NCBI GenBank assembly: GCA_052108535.1
Contig: JBQDZM010000014.1
Span: 1 to 64,000 of the forward strand
From: Galactobacter sp052108535
GTDB lineage: Bacteria; Actinomycetota; Actinomycetes; Actinomycetales; Micrococcaceae
Direction: 5' to 3'
DNA: 64,000 nucleotides
Made by a program: the position numbers and the translations under genes. Below, piece after piece: positions 15,297 to 23,854 of this stretch; the first letter of the stretch is position 1; every line of letters begins with the position of its first letter. The notes under the pieces are model-generated. The model saw only the letters and a list, made by a program, of their open reading frames with translations, did no database searches and was not told where the DNA came from.

Positions 15297-16346
15297 ATGG
15301 CGGAGGAACAGGATCCGTCCCGGCATTTGATGGACTCGCAGTCCGAACCCGAGGAACGCGCCCTCGAGGCAGCCATGCGGCCCAAGAACCTCGACGAGTT
15401 CGTTGGCCAGGCCAGGGTGCGCGAACAGCTTTCCCTAGTGCTGGAAGCCTCGCGGTTGCGCGGACGCACCGCGGATCACGTGCTGCTCTCCGGCCCACCA
15501 GGACTGGGCAAGACCACGCTGGCGATGATCGTCGCAGCGGAGATGCAGGCGCCGCTGCGGATCAGCTCCGGTCCGGCCATCCAGAACCCCGGAGACCTCG
15601 CCGCCATCCTGTCCTCCCTATCCGAGGGAGAGATCCTCTTCCTCGACGAAATCCACCGACTCTCTCGTCCGGCCGAGGAAATGCTCTATCTCGCGATGGA
15701 GGATTTCCGGGTGGACATCGTGGTCGGCAAGGGTGCGGGCGCCACAGCCATCCCGCTGGAGCTGCCGCCCTTCACCCTGGTCGGCGCCACGACTCGTGCC
15801 GGCCTACTCCCTGGCCCCCTCCGTGACCGTTTCGGATTCACGGGTCACCTGGACTTCTATTCCACGGAGGAGCTGGAACGCGTGTTGCGCCGTTCGGCCG
15901 TGCTGCTGGAGATGTCGGTGACGTCGGAGGGGTTCGCCGAGATTGCCCTGCGCTCCCGTGGGACGCCGCGTATCGCCAATCGGCTGCTGCGACGCGTGCG
16001 GGACTGGGCGCTGGTTCACCGGCAGGAACGCATTGATCGCGCCGCCGCTCAGGCTGCGTTGGACATGTACGAGGTGGACGAACGCGGATTGGATCGCCTT
16101 GACCGCGGCGTGCTGCACGCCCTGTGCACCAAATTCGGCGGAGGCCCCGTGGGACTCTCCACCCTGGCCATCGCCGTGGGCGAGGAGACCGAGACCGTGG
16201 AGGAAGTCGCGGAACCCTTCCTGGTCAGGGAGGGACTGCTGGGGCGAACCCCCCGCGGCCGCATCGCCACGGCGGCAGCATGGCAGCACCTCGGTCTCAC
16301 CCCGCCGGGAGCGGAGGGGCAGCGAGACCAGGAAGCGCTGCTCTGA
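15297..16346 (+). CDS. ruvB: Holliday junction branch migration ATPase RuvB
   Basis: AAA+ hexameric motor of RuvAB. The 349 aa show Walker A GPPGLGKTTLA, Walker B ILFLDEIHRL, the sensor/arginine-finger segment GPLRDRFGF and the C-terminal winged helix (EPFLVREGLLGRTPRGR). The ATG at 15297 starts 1 nt after the ruvA stop. No strong terminator follows; yajC has its own leader. Confidence 0.98.
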   Translation: MAEEQDPSRHLMDSQSEPEERALEAAMRPKNLDEFVGQARVREQLSLVLEASRLRGRTADHVLLSGPPGLGKTTLAMIVAAEMQAPLRISSGPAIQNPGDLAAILSSLSEGEILFLDEIHRLSRPAEEMLYLAMEDFRVDIVVGKGAGATAIPLELPPFTLVGATTRAGLLPGPLRDRFGFTGHLDFYSTEELERVLRRSAVLLEMSVTSEGFAEIALRSRGTPRIANRLLRRVRDWALVHRQERIDRAAAQAALDMYEVDERGLDRLDRGVLHALCTKFGGGPVGLSTLAIAVGEETETVEEVAEPFLVREGLLGRTPRGRIATAAAWQHLGLTPPGAEGQRDQEALL

Positions 16347-16407
16347 CGACTCGTTTTCCCAGCGCATTGACAGCACTGACGGCACACATGAGGTTCACCT
16401 CGATAGG

Positions 16408-16413
16408 TATAGT
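16408..16413 (+). promoter_or_regulatory. putative -10 element for yajC-secDF
   Basis: TATAGT about 80 nt upstream of the yajC GTG is the best -10 candidate in the 145-nt ruvB-yajC spacer. A TTGACA (16367-16372) is present but too far upstream to be its -35. Confidence 0.3.
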
Positions 16414-16491
16414 TGAGCCTTGGTGTGCCGTGTCCCTGATTCGGGGCGTGCGGCCGATGTAATCGAGACGACGACAGGTACGGGAAACAAC

Positions 16492-16872
16492 GTGACCTAC
16501 AGCACTTTGCTGGCCGAAGGCAACGACAAGGCTGCCGGCGGCTTCAACCCCATGATGATCGTGCTCCTCGCACTGGTTGCACTCATGATCTTCATGATGT
16601 TCCGCAACCGCAAGAAGGCGCAGGCGCAGCAGGAAGAAAAGAAGACCAAGCTGTTGCCGGGTGCCAAGGTGATGACCACCGCTGGCATCTTCGGAACGGT
16701 CAAGTACGTTGACCTGGACGACAACAAGGTGACCCTTGAGGTGGCCCCCGGCCAGACCATGGTGTTCCATGCACAGGCCGTCTCCACCTTCGTGGATGAG
16801 CAGGCAACCGAGCCAGCAACACCTGCCGAGAACGAAGGCAACCAGGATGAGGGCGACGCACCGCGCGCCTGA
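16492..16872 (+). CDS. yajC: preprotein translocase subunit YajC
   Basis: Single-pass membrane protein that associates with SecDF. From the GTG at 16492 it is 126 aa: a short periplasmic N-terminus, one transmembrane helix (PMMIVLLALVALMIFMMF, about residues 20-37), a basic stop-transfer RNRKKAQAQQ and the conserved KLLPGAKVMTTAGIFGTV segment. The tail is acidic (EGNQDEGDAP). The frame continues upstream but that part is not YajC-like. The secDF genes follow after a hairpin-containing spacer. Confidence 0.93.
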   Translation: MTYSTLLAEGNDKAAGGFNPMMIVLLALVALMIFMMFRNRKKAQAQQEEKKTKLLPGAKVMTTAGIFGTVKYVDLDDNKVTLEVAPGQTMVFHAQAVSTFVDEQATEPATPAENEGNQDEGDAPRA

Positions 16873-16883
16873 CCTGATGGCTC

Positions 16884-16920
16884 CGGGCACCGATCGTGAC
16901 CACGTCGCGGTCGGTGCCCG
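16884..16920 (+). terminator. hairpin between yajC and secD
   Basis: CGGGCACCGA (16884-16893) pairs with TCGGTGCCCG (16911-16920), a 10-bp perfect stem in the 91-nt yajC-secD spacer. It lacks a T-run, so it may be a partial terminator or an mRNA processing/stability element rather than a full stop. Confidence 0.45.
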
Positions 16921-16963
16921 TCTGTTCGCCTGAATCGACTTTTATTCGAGAACTAGGATCCTC

Positions 16964-18769
16964 ATGGCATCAACCGCCCCCATACGTCACGCGCGTTCGT
17001 CGCTGCTGTGGCTGGGCATCATCAACGTCGTGCTCTTCGCCGTGCTCGTGCTCGGCGTGACCCTGGGTAAGACCGGATTTGCGCCGAAGCTCGCCCTCGA
17101 CCTCGAGGGTGGCACGGAAATGATCCTCACCCCGCAGCTCACCGACGGCTCCGACAAGGCGATCCCGCAGGAGGAGCTCAATCAGGCCGTGAGCATCATC
17201 CGCGAGCGTGTTGGCGGCGCCGGTGTCTCCGAGTCTGAGGTCTCCACGCAGAACGGCCGCAACATCGTCATCTCGATGCCGGGCGTTCCCAGCGACAAGA
17301 CCCGCAACCTGATCACCTCCTCGGCCCAGATGCAGTTCCGTCCCGTCCTGACGGCTATGCAGACCATGGAGCCCATCCCGGAGGATCAGCGCACTCCCGA
17401 GGACGAACTTCCGGATCCGTCCGAGAAGCCCAAGGACGCCTATGATCCCAACTGGATCACCGCCGACCTGCAGAAGCAGTACGAGGCCTGGGATTGCGCC
17501 GCAGAGGCGCAGAAGACGCCGCGCACGCAATTCGAGGACGACGCGGCCGCGATTGGGTGTGAGCCCGGAACGGGCTCGCGCTACATCATGGGTCCCGTCG
17601 AGGTCCCCGGTCAGGACATCAAGACGGCCTCCTCCGGTCAGGCCACGAACGCTCAGGGCTACAACACCGGCCAGTGGGCCGTGAACCTCGAGTTCAACAA
17701 GGCGGGCCAGAAGAAGTTCAAGGCCGTCACTCAGAAGCTGACCCCCTACCCCGAGGGCGACCCGCGCAAGCAATTCGCCATCGTGCTGGACGGCGCAGTG
17801 ATCTCCGCGCCCAACTCCAACGCCATCATCACCGACGGCAAGGCACAGATCACCGGCAGCTTCACCCAGGAGTCCTCCAAGGCGCTAGCGGAGCAGCTGA
17901 AATACGGCGCATTGCCCATGAGCTTCGAACTCCAGTCCGAGACTCAGGTCTCCGCCACGCTCGGTACCGCGCAATTGAAGCTCGGCGTGATCGCCGGCCT
18001 GATCGGCCTGGCGCTCGTCGCCGCCTATTCGTTCTTCCAGTACCGGCTGTTGGGCTTCGTGACCATCGCTTCCCTGGCCATCGCCGGATTGCTCACCTAT
18101 CTGGCGATCGTCCTTCTGGGGTGGAGCGCCAACTATCGGTTGTCCCTCGCTGGCGTGGCGGGCATCATCGTCTCGATCGGTCTCACGGCCGACTCGTTCA
18201 TTGTGTACTTCGAACGCATCAGGGACGAGCTTCGAGACGGCCGGAAACTCCCCGTGGCCGTGGCCAACGGCTGGCAGCGCGCACGTCGAACCATCATGGC
18301 CTCCAAGGCCGTGAACCTGCTGGCGGCCGTGGTGCTCTACTTCGTCGCCGTGGGCAACGTGAAGGGCTTCGCTTTCACCCTGGGCCTGACGGCCGTCGCC
18401 GACCTCATCGTGGTCTTCCTGTTCACCCACCCCACCCTGGTGTTGCTGGCCAAGACTAAGTTCTTCGGCGAGGGTCACCGGGCCTCCGGCCTGGACCCGA
18501 CGCTGCTCGGCGCCCAGCCGCTCTACCTCGGAGCCGGACGGATCCGCACGCCGCAATCCGCGGCGTCGGCCGCTTCCGCTGACTCGGCCGAATCGGCCAA
18601 GTCGCCCGCGTCGTCGGGCACCCGCAACAAGCCCAAGGCGCGTGGCGCGGTGAAGGAAGCCGAACGGCGGATGACCATCGCGGAGCGTAAGCGCGCGGAG
18701 GAATTGAGCAGACGCGGCGACCCCGGTGCAGGGAAGTCCAATGAGACCGACAAGAACGAGGAGGCCTGA
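16964..18769 (+). CDS. secD: protein translocase subunit SecD
   Basis: RND-type membrane subunit that uses the proton gradient to complete protein export. The 601 aa have an N-terminal helix (LLWLGIINVVLFAVLVLGV), the motif LALDLEGGTEMILTP, a large periplasmic P1 region (about 40-330) and five C-terminal helices starting near LKLGVIAGLIGLALVAAYSFF, with VSIGLTADSFIVYFERIRDE marking the conserved D4 region. The C-terminus carries an unusual Ala/Ser-rich then charged cytoplasmic tail of about 80 residues (from about residue 520). secF follows after 2 nt. Confidence 0.96.
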   Translation: MASTAPIRHARSSLLWLGIINVVLFAVLVLGVTLGKTGFAPKLALDLEGGTEMILTPQLTDGSDKAIPQEELNQAVSIIRERVGGAGVSESEVSTQNGRNIVISMPGVPSDKTRNLITSSAQMQFRPVLTAMQTMEPIPEDQRTPEDELPDPSEKPKDAYDPNWITADLQKQYEAWDCAAEAQKTPRTQFEDDAAAIGCEPGTGSRYIMGPVEVPGQDIKTASSGQATNAQGYNTGQWAVNLEFNKAGQKKFKAVTQKLTPYPEGDPRKQFAIVLDGAVISAPNSNAIITDGKAQITGSFTQESSKALAEQLKYGALPMSFELQSETQVSATLGTAQLKLGVIAGLIGLALVAAYSFFQYRLLGFVTIASLAIAGLLTYLAIVLLGWSANYRLSLAGVAGIIVSIGLTADSFIVYFERIRDELRDGRKLPVAVANGWQRARRTIMASKAVNLLAAVVLYFVAVGNVKGFAFTLGLTAVADLIVVFLFTHPTLVLLAKTKFFGEGHRASGLDPTLLGAQPLYLGAGRIRTPQSAASAASADSAESAKSPASSGTRNKPKARGAVKEAERRMTIAERKRAEELSRRGDPGAGKSNETDKNEEA

Positions 18770-18771
18770 AA

Positions 18772-19752
18772 ATGGCAAAGCTCGCCGAATGGGGTAATGA
18801 CCTCTATACGGGTAAGCGCTCCTACGACTTTGTCGGCAAGCGCAAATTGTGGTTCCTGATTGCTGCGCTCCTGGTGGTCGCATCCGTCCTGATCCCCGTG
18901 GCCAAGGGTGGCTTCAACCTCGGCATCGAATTCCGCGGAGGCAACGAGTTCCAGGTCTCCCAGGTGGAGACCGAGAGCATCGACAAGGGCGTTACGGCAG
19001 TGGAGTCGGTGGCTCCCGACGCTGAGCCCAAGGTCACCAAGCAGAATGCCAACACCATGCGGGTGCACACCAACACCCTTGACAACGCCGCTCAGGGCAC
19101 CGAGGTGCGTGAGGCACTGGCCAAGGCGTACGACACCGACGTGAAGCACGTATCGATGTCTTCGATCGGTCCCACCTGGGGCGCCGACGTCTCCAAGCAG
19201 GCCGCCATCGGCCTGGTGGTGTTCATCGTCCTGGTGGCCCTGCTGATGGCCCTGTACTTCCGCACGTGGAAGATGTCGCTGGCTGCGATCATCGGCCTCC
19301 TCTTCGTGGTCGTGGTGACGGCAGGTATCTACGCGATCTCCGACTTCGAGGTCACGCCGAGTGCCATCATCGGCTTCCTGACGATCTTGTCCTACTCCCT
19401 CTACGACACCGTGGTGGTGTTCGACAAGGTCAGGGAGAACACGCACGACAAGTCGGAGCAGCGGGCGCTGACCTTCGGGGAACAGGTCAACCGGGCGGTC
19501 AACCAGACCCTGGTTCGATCCATCAACACCTCCGTGGTCGCGATCCTGCCGGTGGGTTCCATCCTCTTCATTGGCGCCATGCTGTTGGGAGCGGGTACCC
19601 TGGCGGACCTTTCGCTGGCCCTGTTCGTTGGCATCATCGTTTCGGCGCTGTCCACCCTGTTCATTCAGGCACCCCTCTACGCGCAATTGCGGGTGGGGGA
19701 ACCGGAGGTCAAGGAACACGACGAGGAGATTCTCGCCGCGCGTGAGCACTGA
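18772..19752 (+). CDS. secF: protein translocase subunit SecF
   Basis: Partner of SecD. The 326 aa contain an N-terminal helix (LWFLIAALLVVASVLIPVA), the hallmark LGIEFRGGNEFQV, a short periplasmic domain and five C-terminal helices including ILSYSLYDTVVVFDKVREN. Spacing to secD is 2 nt and a strong hairpin terminator follows, so yajC-secD-secF forms one export unit. Confidence 0.97.
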   Translation: MAKLAEWGNDLYTGKRSYDFVGKRKLWFLIAALLVVASVLIPVAKGGFNLGIEFRGGNEFQVSQVETESIDKGVTAVESVAPDAEPKVTKQNANTMRVHTNTLDNAAQGTEVREALAKAYDTDVKHVSMSSIGPTWGADVSKQAAIGLVVFIVLVALLMALYFRTWKMSLAAIIGLLFVVVVTAGIYAISDFEVTPSAIIGFLTILSYSLYDTVVVFDKVRENTHDKSEQRALTFGEQVNRAVNQTLVRSINTSVVAILPVGSILFIGAMLLGAGTLADLSLALFVGIIVSALSTLFIQAPLYAQLRVGEPEVKEHDEEILAAREH

Positions 19753-19772
19753 TTGATCCCTAGGCGATCACT

Positions 19773-19817
19773 AGTGGGGCCGCATCATCATCGTTAAGAT
19801 GAGGATGCGGCCCCACT
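19773..19817 (+). terminator. terminator after secF
   Basis: AGTGGGGCCGCATC (19773-19786) pairs with its exact complement at 19804-19817; the loop can extend the stem by about 5 further pairs. It separates secDF from rel. Confidence 0.85.
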
Positions 19818-19865
19818 GTCTTGCCACCTCGGCGCGGGAAGTCATGAGCACTACTTGAGCTGAAC

Positions 19866-19871
19866 TAGGAT
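19866..19871 (+). promoter_or_regulatory. putative -10 element for rel
   Basis: TAGGAT lies 41 nt upstream of the proposed TTG start of rel and would give a leader of about 35 nt. Confidence 0.4.
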
Positions 19872-19912
19872 GGATCACCACGCACCCACTGCTTGAGATA
19901 AGGGCTTTCCTT

Positions 19913-22183
19913 TTGGCTTCTTCGTCGAGTCCTTCCGGTTCACGTCCGCCCGGTCCGCTGTCCCGCCTGGTCCGCATGTCCGGGCGCTCCGGGGCGTCCT
20001 CCGCCCCGCCGATCCTGGAACCGCTGTTGCGCACGGTTAAGGCCAATAATCCTCATGAGGATCTGGCCATGATTACCCGTGCGTACCGGACCGCGGAGCG
20101 GCTGCATGACGGTGTGAAACGCAAGTCAGGGGACCCATACATCACGCACCCCGTGGCTGTTGCCACGATCCTCGCCGAGATGGGGATGACCGGCTCCACC
20201 TTGGCGGCCGCGCTGCTCCACGACACCGTGGAGGATACGGACTACTCGTTGGAGGACCTGACCCGCGACTTCGGCGAGGAAATCGCGATGCTGGTGGATG
20301 GCGTCACCAAGCTGGATAAGGTGCAGTACGGTGCGGCCGCTCAGGCGGAGACCGTGCGCAAGATGATCATTGCGATGTCACATGACATCCGGGTGCTGGT
20401 CATCAAACTCGCTGACCGGACGCACAACGCCCGCACCTGGCGCTACGTGAATCCAGCCTCAGCCTCCCGCAAGGCCCGTGAGACGTTGGAGATCTACGCT
20501 CCCTTGGCGCACCGCTTAGGTATGAACACCGTCAAGTGGGAGTTGGAGGATCTCTCCTTCGCCGTGCTGCACCCCAAGGTGTATGAGGAGATCGTCCGCA
20601 TGGTGGGGGAGCGGACGCCGGAACGCGAACGCTATCTGGGCAGCGTGCGCGAGGTGATCGGAACGGACCTGGCCAAGGCCGGCATCAAGGCGACCATCAC
20701 CGGCCGCCCCAAGCACTACTACTCCATCTACCAGAAGATGGTGGTCCGGGGTAAGGAATTCGACGAGATCTACGATCTGATGGGCGTGCGGGTGCTCGTG
20801 GATTCCGTCAAGGACTGTTACGCGGCGCTCGGTGTGGTCCACGCCGAATGGTCCCCGCTGCCGGGGCGGTTCAAGGACTACATCGCCATGCCCAAGTTCA
20901 ACCTCTACCAGTCCCTGCACACCTCGGTGATTGGCCCTGATGGTCGTCCGGTCGAGGTCCAGATTCGCACCCACGAGATGCACCGCACCGCAGAATTCGG
21001 TGTCGCTGCGCACTGGCAGTACAAGGCAGGCAGCAAGCCGCCCAAGGGCCAGCAGGATATGGGCTGGCTGCGGTCGCTGGTGGACTGGCAGAAGGAGACC
21101 CGGGACCCGGACGAGTTCCTGGACTCCTTGCGCTACGAGATCGGCTCCGCCGAGGTCTTCGTGTTCACGCCTAAGGGTGAGGTCATGTCGCTTCCCCTCG
21201 GTGCCACCCCTGTGGACTTCTCCTATGCGGTGCACACCGAGGTGGGGCACCGCACCATTGGCGCCCGCGTCAACGGCAAGCTGGTGCCGCTGAATTCCGA
21301 GCTGCATAACGGCGACCAAGTGGAGGTCTTCACCTCGAAGGCCGAGGGGGCCGGCCCCAGCCAGGACTGGCTCACCTTCGTGAAGTCACCCCGCGCCCGG
21401 AACAAGATCCGGCAGTGGTTCTCCAAGGAGCGTCGCGAGGAGGCCATCGAGAAGGGCAAGGAGCAACTCACCAAGGCGCTGCGCAAGAACGGGCTGCCGC
21501 TGCAGAAGCTGATGACGCATCAGACCTTGACCGCCGTGGCGCAGGATCTTCACCTGGCCGATGTTGCCGGGCTGTACGCGGCCATTGGGGATGGCCATGT
21601 GTCCTCGCAGAATGTCCTTGAGCATTTGGAAGCGCTGGTCGGATCACCCGCCACGGAGGACGATGACGTCGAGGAGGAGATCCTCACCCAGCCCAGCCGG
21701 GCCACCGGCAGGGTCTCCGATTCCGGTGTGATGGTGCAGGGTGCCACCGATGTGATGGCGAAGCTGGCCCGCTGCTGCACGCCAGTCCCACCCGACCCCA
21801 TCACCGGTTATGTCACCCGCGGATCCGGGGTGACCGTTCACCGGGCGGATTGTCCCAATATCACCAACCTGACGGGGACGGAGGCCGAACGCCGCGTGGA
21901 CGTGGCCTGGGCTCGCACCAACAAGTCCGTGTTCACGGTGGAGATCCAGGTGGAGGCGCTCGACCGTGCGGCGCTGCTCTCCGACGTCACACGGGTGCTC
22001 TCTGAGAACCACGTGAACATCCTCTCCGCTTCTGTGTCCACGACCCGCGAACGCACGGCGCTCTCGCGCTTCTCCTTCGAGATGGGTGACCCACGTTTCC
22101 TGGGCCATATTCTTTCCGCAGTGCGGAAGGTGGATGGCGTCTACGACGTCTACCGCACCGTGGCCGGACAACGGAAGGCCTAA
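19913..22183 (+). CDS. rel: bifunctional (p)ppGpp synthetase/hydrolase Rel
   Basis: RelA/SpoT homolog that makes and degrades (p)ppGpp during amino-acid starvation. The 756 aa contain the HD hydrolase domain (AALLHDTVEDTDYS near residue 100, with THNARTW), the synthetase domain (RFKDYIAMPKFNLYQSLHT near 319, carrying the RxKD form found in bifunctional enzymes), TGS (EVFVFTPKGEVMSLP), the CC motif (ARCCTPVPPDPITGYV) and a C-terminal ACT domain (VDALDRA-like VEALDRAALLSDVTRVL). Both active sites look intact. The start is taken as a TTG at 19913 (MASSSSPSG); an ATG at 19976 is the alternative. It is monocistronic between two terminators. Confidence 0.96.
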   Translation: MASSSSPSGSRPPGPLSRLVRMSGRSGASSAPPILEPLLRTVKANNPHEDLAMITRAYRTAERLHDGVKRKSGDPYITHPVAVATILAEMGMTGSTLAAALLHDTVEDTDYSLEDLTRDFGEEIAMLVDGVTKLDKVQYGAAAQAETVRKMIIAMSHDIRVLVIKLADRTHNARTWRYVNPASASRKARETLEIYAPLAHRLGMNTVKWELEDLSFAVLHPKVYEEIVRMVGERTPERERYLGSVREVIGTDLAKAGIKATITGRPKHYYSIYQKMVVRGKEFDEIYDLMGVRVLVDSVKDCYAALGVVHAEWSPLPGRFKDYIAMPKFNLYQSLHTSVIGPDGRPVEVQIRTHEMHRTAEFGVAAHWQYKAGSKPPKGQQDMGWLRSLVDWQKETRDPDEFLDSLRYEIGSAEVFVFTPKGEVMSLPLGATPVDFSYAVHTEVGHRTIGARVNGKLVPLNSELHNGDQVEVFTSKAEGAGPSQDWLTFVKSPRARNKIRQWFSKERREEAIEKGKEQLTKALRKNGLPLQKLMTHQTLTAVAQDLHLADVAGLYAAIGDGHVSSQNVLEHLEALVGSPATEDDDVEEEILTQPSRATGRVSDSGVMVQGATDVMAKLARCCTPVPPDPITGYVTRGSGVTVHRADCPNITNLTGTEAERRVDVAWARTNKSVFTVEIQVEALDRAALLSDVTRVLSENHVNILSASVSTTRERTALSRFSFEMGDPRFLGHILSAVRKVDGVYDVYRTVAGQRKA

Positions 22184-22223
22184 ACAAAAGGTGCCCGCCT
22201 CACAGAGGCGGGCACCTTTTGTT
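22183..22223. terminator. bidirectional terminator between rel and the DUF349 gene
   Basis: An 18-bp perfect stem (22183-22200 with 22206-22223) has a 5-nt loop and A/T-rich ends on both sides (AACAAAA and TTTTGTT), so it serves both convergent genes. Its left arm begins in the rel stop codon. Confidence 0.9.
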
Positions 22224-22234
22224 CAGACCGAGGA

Positions 22235-23632
22235 TCAGTTCAGGTCAGAGGCCGAGCGGCGCACCGTGTCCAGCCACGCCTGACGAGCATCCAGGGCTTC
22301 CTGTGCCTTGGCGATCTTGGAGGCATTGCCCGTGGCCTGAGCGTCGGCGAGATCCTTCTCGAGACCGGCGATGGCGTCCTCAAGCTGAGCCAGCATGGAG
22401 TTGGAGCGGGCCTTGGTCTCCGGGTTGGAACGGCGCCAGGCGTCGTCCTCGGCGGCCTTGACCGCGTCCTCGACCTGGCGCAGGCCGGACTCGATACGGT
22501 TCATATCGCCGCGCGGGACCTTGCCGGCCTCCTCCCAGCGATCGCGGATGGAGTGTAGGGCCTTCTGCGCCGCTGCGAGATCCTTCACCGGAGTCAGCGC
22601 GCGGGCCTCCTCCAGCAGGGCCTCCTTAACCTTCAAGTTCTCACCGAACTCGGCGTCCACGCGATCGTTGTCCGCCTTGCGGGCATCGAAGAAGACATCC
22701 TGTGCGGCACGGAAACGGGCCCAGAGGGCGTCGTCGTCACGGCGGGAGGCGCGCTTGGAGGCCTTCCACTCATCCATCAGACGGCGGTACTCGCGCGCGG
22801 TGTTGCCCCAGTCGGTGCTGGTCTGCAGCTCCTCGGCCCGCTTGATGAGGGCTTCCTTCTGACGCTTGGCCTCGGCGTTGTCCGTATCCAGGCGGGAGAA
22901 GAACGCCTTACGGTGCTTGTCGAAGGTGGCGCGAGCGGAACGGAAGCGCTTCCACAGGGCGTCCTCGGTGGCGCGGCCCACGCGGTGGCCGGTGCGCTGC
23001 TCGGTCTTCCACGCGTCGAAGAGTTCCGCCATGCGGGCGGAGGAGGTCTTCCACTGCATCCGCTCGGGATCGGTGGCGGAGATGGTCTCCGCCTCGGCCA
23101 CGATGGCCTCGCGGATCGCCAGGGACTCCTGGCGCTGCTTCTCTGCCACAACGCGCTGAGTGGCGCGCAGGTTCTCCAAGGCCACGCGCAGATCTTCCAC
23201 GCGGGCCTCAAGTGCGGCGACGTCGCCCACGAACTTGCGTTCCTTCAGCTGAGCGTCCAGAGAATCCAGGGTCTTGGTCATACCCTCTGCGGACTTGTCG
23301 TTGCCGGTGGCGATGCGCTGTTCCAACAGGGCCACCTGCGCCACGATCTCGTCGTACTTGCGCGCATAGAAGGCCAAGGCCTCGTCAGCGGACTTGTCGG
23401 GGAACTGGCCAACCGGCACCTCGGCACCGTCAGCCAGAAGGAACACATGTCCATCCTCGGTAACCCGGGAGAACTTCCGGGCCTCATCGAGCGTCGTCGC
23501 GGGGACGGCAGCCACGGGAGCCGCCTGGGCGGGCGCCGCAGCAGCGGTGGAAGGCTTGGCCGGAACTGCCGGCTTGGCGGGCTTGACGGCAGCCGGGGTG
23601 GGGACCTGCTCGTTGAGGTTCTGCTCGCTCAC
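22235..23632 (-). CDS. DUF349 domain protein (coiled-coil)
   Basis: 465-aa soluble protein with an Ala/Pro-rich N-terminus (about residues 1-45), then a long helical region carrying several DUF349 repeats, recognisable by recurring aromatic/basic units: ELFDAWKTEQRTG, DALWKRFRSARATF, LMDEWKASKRASR, DALWARFRAAQDVFF. Only vague roles are known for the family. The gene's place next to rel is common in Micrococcaceae. The start is a GTG at 23632 (MSEQNLNEQ). Confidence 0.88.
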   Translation of the reverse strand: MSEQNLNEQVPTPAAVKPAKPAVPAKPSTAAAAPAQAAPVAAVPATTLDEARKFSRVTEDGHVFLLADGAEVPVGQFPDKSADEALAFYARKYDEIVAQVALLEQRIATGNDKSAEGMTKTLDSLDAQLKERKFVGDVAALEARVEDLRVALENLRATQRVVAEKQRQESLAIREAIVAEAETISATDPERMQWKTSSARMAELFDAWKTEQRTGHRVGRATEDALWKRFRSARATFDKHRKAFFSRLDTDNAEAKRQKEALIKRAEELQTSTDWGNTAREYRRLMDEWKASKRASRRDDDALWARFRAAQDVFFDARKADNDRVDAEFGENLKVKEALLEEARALTPVKDLAAAQKALHSIRDRWEEAGKVPRGDMNRIESGLRQVEDAVKAAEDDAWRRSNPETKARSNSMLAQLEDAIAGLEKDLADAQATGNASKIAKAQEALDARQAWLDTVRRSASDLN

Positions 23633-23725
23633 GATCTCTGGATCACTTTCTTCACTGGAAGAGACGTCCGCTCACCGCGCCCTCACGGGCGCACGCTGCA
23701 AACGGACACACACGTACAAGAAACC

Positions 23726-23731
23726 AGTCTA
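23726..23731 (-). promoter_or_regulatory. putative -10 element for the DUF349 gene
   Basis: AGTCTA on the plus strand reads TAGACT on the minus strand, about 95 nt upstream of the DUF349 GTG. Confidence 0.35.
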
Positions 23732-23746
23732 GACGGTTGACGTGCC

Positions 23747-23776
23747 CGTCACACGCCTCGGTCTCCGGGTGTGACG
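23747..23776. promoter_or_regulatory. 8-bp inverted repeat in the hisS promoter region
   Basis: CGTCACAC (23747-23754) and GTGTGACG (23769-23776) form a perfect dyad with 14 nt between the arms. It ends 11 nt before the putative hisS -10 TAGAAT (23788-23793), so it would cover the -35 region. Candidate operator, regulator unknown. Confidence 0.4.
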
Positions 23777-23787
23777 GCTGTTGGAAC

Positions 23788-23793
23788 TAGAAT
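23788..23793 (+). promoter_or_regulatory. putative -10 element for hisS
   Basis: TAGAAT gives a predicted 5' leader of about 55 nt before the hisS ATG at 23855. No T-box is apparent. Confidence 0.45.
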
Positions 23794-23854
23794 GGGCCAG
23801 TACGCCGTTCACCGGCCTGTCCATTCTCTTCTTTATCAGGAGCGCCACCCGACC

